A stretch of DNA of 23,729 bases from a virus, in IMG/VR virus record IMGVR_UViG_3300002231_003432, positions 1 through 23,729 of that record. The stretch is one strand, 5' to 3'. The notes beneath the pieces are model-generated. The model worked only from the letters and a program-made list of their open reading frames with translations, did no database searches and had not been told where the DNA came from. Positions 23,040-23,729 of this stretch are shown one piece after another. A program made the position numbers and the translations under genes. Every line of letters begins with the position of its first letter. The stretch's first letter is position 1.

Positions 23040-23438
23040 ATGAGTGATACATCAAAGCTAGTAGTATTTTTGGACGCTATCGGTAGGACAATCATTGCCG
23101 TGCGAGAGGATGAGACAGATGAGATTCTTAAGGCTAAGAACCCTGCGGTTGTGAACATTGTTCAGCAGCCTGGTGATAATAGGATGGCATTACAATTATT
23201 CCCTATTTTCTTCAAGGAGTTCCTTGCTGAAAAGGAAGAGCCTGTTATATTCAATTACAGGAAAAATGGAATTACAATGTCTGAAGATATGGCGTTGAAT
23301 TTCAAAGTCGGAATGCAGTATGAGCAGTTATTTTCTAAGACAGGTGAAGTCGTAACAGAACCACCTGCCACGGCATCACAACCACCTTCACCACAACAGG
23401 TAGAAGCAAAGGAGCCTGTTCCGCTGTTTAACGACTAG
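23040..23438 (+). CDS. Conserved-looking phage protein of unknown function upstream of uvsX (132 aa)
   Basis: The N-terminal about 92 residues (KLVVFLDAIGRTIIAVREDE, FPIFFKEFL, VIFNYRKNGITM) form a compact beta-rich domain and recall a small protein often placed before uvsX in marine T4-like phages, although I cannot confirm the family here. The last 35 residues are Pro/Ala/Glu-rich and probably disordered (PPATASQPPSPQQ), ending with VPLFND, a hydrophobic tail that could be a peptide docking onto another replication protein (for example a sliding clamp); that is inference. It follows the best promoter of the window with an ideal ribosome binding site. Its stop TAG is part of the AGGAGA Shine-Dalgarno for uvsX. 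Confidence 0.7.
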   Translation: MSDTSKLVVFLDAIGRTIIAVREDETDEILKAKNPAVVNIVQQPGDNRMALQLFPIFFKEFLAEKEEPVIFNYRKNGITMSEDMALNFKVGMQYEQLFSKTGEVVTEPPATASQPPSPQQVEAKEPVPLFND

Positions 23439-23446
23439 GAGATAAT

Positions 23447-23729
23447 ATGTCAAAGAAGAAAGAAATACCAGCAGGACTAAGCAATGCATTCAAGGCACTA
23501 GACAAGTTGAATGAAGATAGCGCACTCTTATCAGAGAATGCGCTGTCTATCGTTGATGAATTCATTGACACTGGTTCAATGGCACTTAATGCTATCGTAT
23601 CAGGTTCTCTGTATGGTGGAATACCCAAGGGAAGAATAACTGGTTTGGTAGGACCAACTGGTTCAGGCAAGACATTGATCTTGAATAAGATTATTGGTAA
23701 TGCCCAGAGGGCCGATTCGAATATGTGGG
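23447..23729 (+). CDS. uvsX: UvsX recombinase (RecA-like), 3' truncated by the window
   Basis: The visible 94 residues contain the RecA-core start: IVDEFIDTGSMALNAIVSGSLYGGIPKGRI, shortened here to its key parts DTGSMALN (41-48) and YGGIPKGRI (56-64), then Walker A GPTGSGKT (69-76). T4 UvsX coats ssDNA and catalyses strand exchange in recombination-dependent replication and repair, working with UvsY, UvsW, gp46/47 and gp32. The N-terminus is short, as in T4 UvsX. AGGAGA at 23437-23442, overlapping the previous stop, precedes the ATG. The rest, including Walker B and loops L1/L2, lies beyond the window. Confidence 0.9.
   Translation, partial: MSKKKEIPAGLSNAFKALDKLNEDSALLSENALSIVDEFIDTGSMALNAIVSGSLYGGIPKGRITGLVGPTGSGKTLILNKIIGNAQRADSNMW

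Noticed and set aside
1-23729. tRNA genes, CRISPR arrays, insertion sequences and rho-independent terminators
   Set aside because: No cloverleaf, spaced repeat array, transposase or hairpin plus T-run was seen by eye; a tRNA or terminator scan would be needed to exclude weak cases.

Overview
This window is a piece of an AT-rich tailed-phage genome of the T4-like (myovirus) type. Every convincing gene is on the + strand, genes overlap by a few bases or abut, and the T4 replication, recombination and late-transcription genes are present: uvsW (helicase), 55 (late sigma factor), 47 and 46 (Mre11/Rad50-type nuclease), 43 (family B DNA polymerase) and uvsX (RecA-like, cut by the window end). The carbohydrate genes and gene order recall marine T4-like phages. 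The host cannot be named from the sequence.

Layout. 1-2263: uvsW, cut off at the window start and fractured by a split intein with a free-standing GIY-YIG homing endonuclease gene between the intein halves. 2235-3938: gene 55, gene 47 and a 42-residue Cys-rich protein. 3931-15138: an accessory island of about 11 kb between genes 47 and 46. It holds several glycosyltransferases (GT2-, GT7C-, GT10- and possibly GT-B-like), a radical SAM protein, two sulfotransferase-like proteins, two methyltransferase-like proteins, a GDP-mannose dehydratase/reductase-like enzyme, an RmlD-like reductase, a GMP reductase/IMP dehydrogenase-family enzyme and a possible PD-(D/E)XK nuclease. 15135-18947: gene 46, a GT4-like glycosyltransferase and two small related proteins. 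18940-22996: gene 43, fractured by a second, unrelated split intein with a Vsr-like (EDxHD-type) homing endonuclease. 22993-end: a sigma70-type promoter, a small conserved-looking protein and the start of uvsX.

The most striking feature is the pair of fractured genes. In each, a catalytic motif (DE|CH of the helicase; YGDTD|S of the polymerase) is divided between two polypeptides that need trans-splicing to rejoin. The two loci carry endonucleases of different families. They use different splice-junction residues (Cys/Cys and Ser/Ser), so the two splicing reactions could be orthogonal. In both, the endonuclease stop overlaps the start of the C-terminal intein half, which suggests translational coupling. 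The general fractured-gene arrangement is known from marine metagenomes; two of them in one 24 kb stretch is unusual.

The island enzymes could together make and attach a deoxy-hexose, possibly sulfated and methylated, glycan; this is inference from families only. At least eight single-base frame changes occur in otherwise well-conserved genes, several in short homopolymers. The sequence therefore probably contains indel errors, and the affected genes are described here as single genes. No tRNA, rRNA, CRISPR array, convincing terminator or minus-strand gene was seen, and no stretch over 300 bases lacks a gene.
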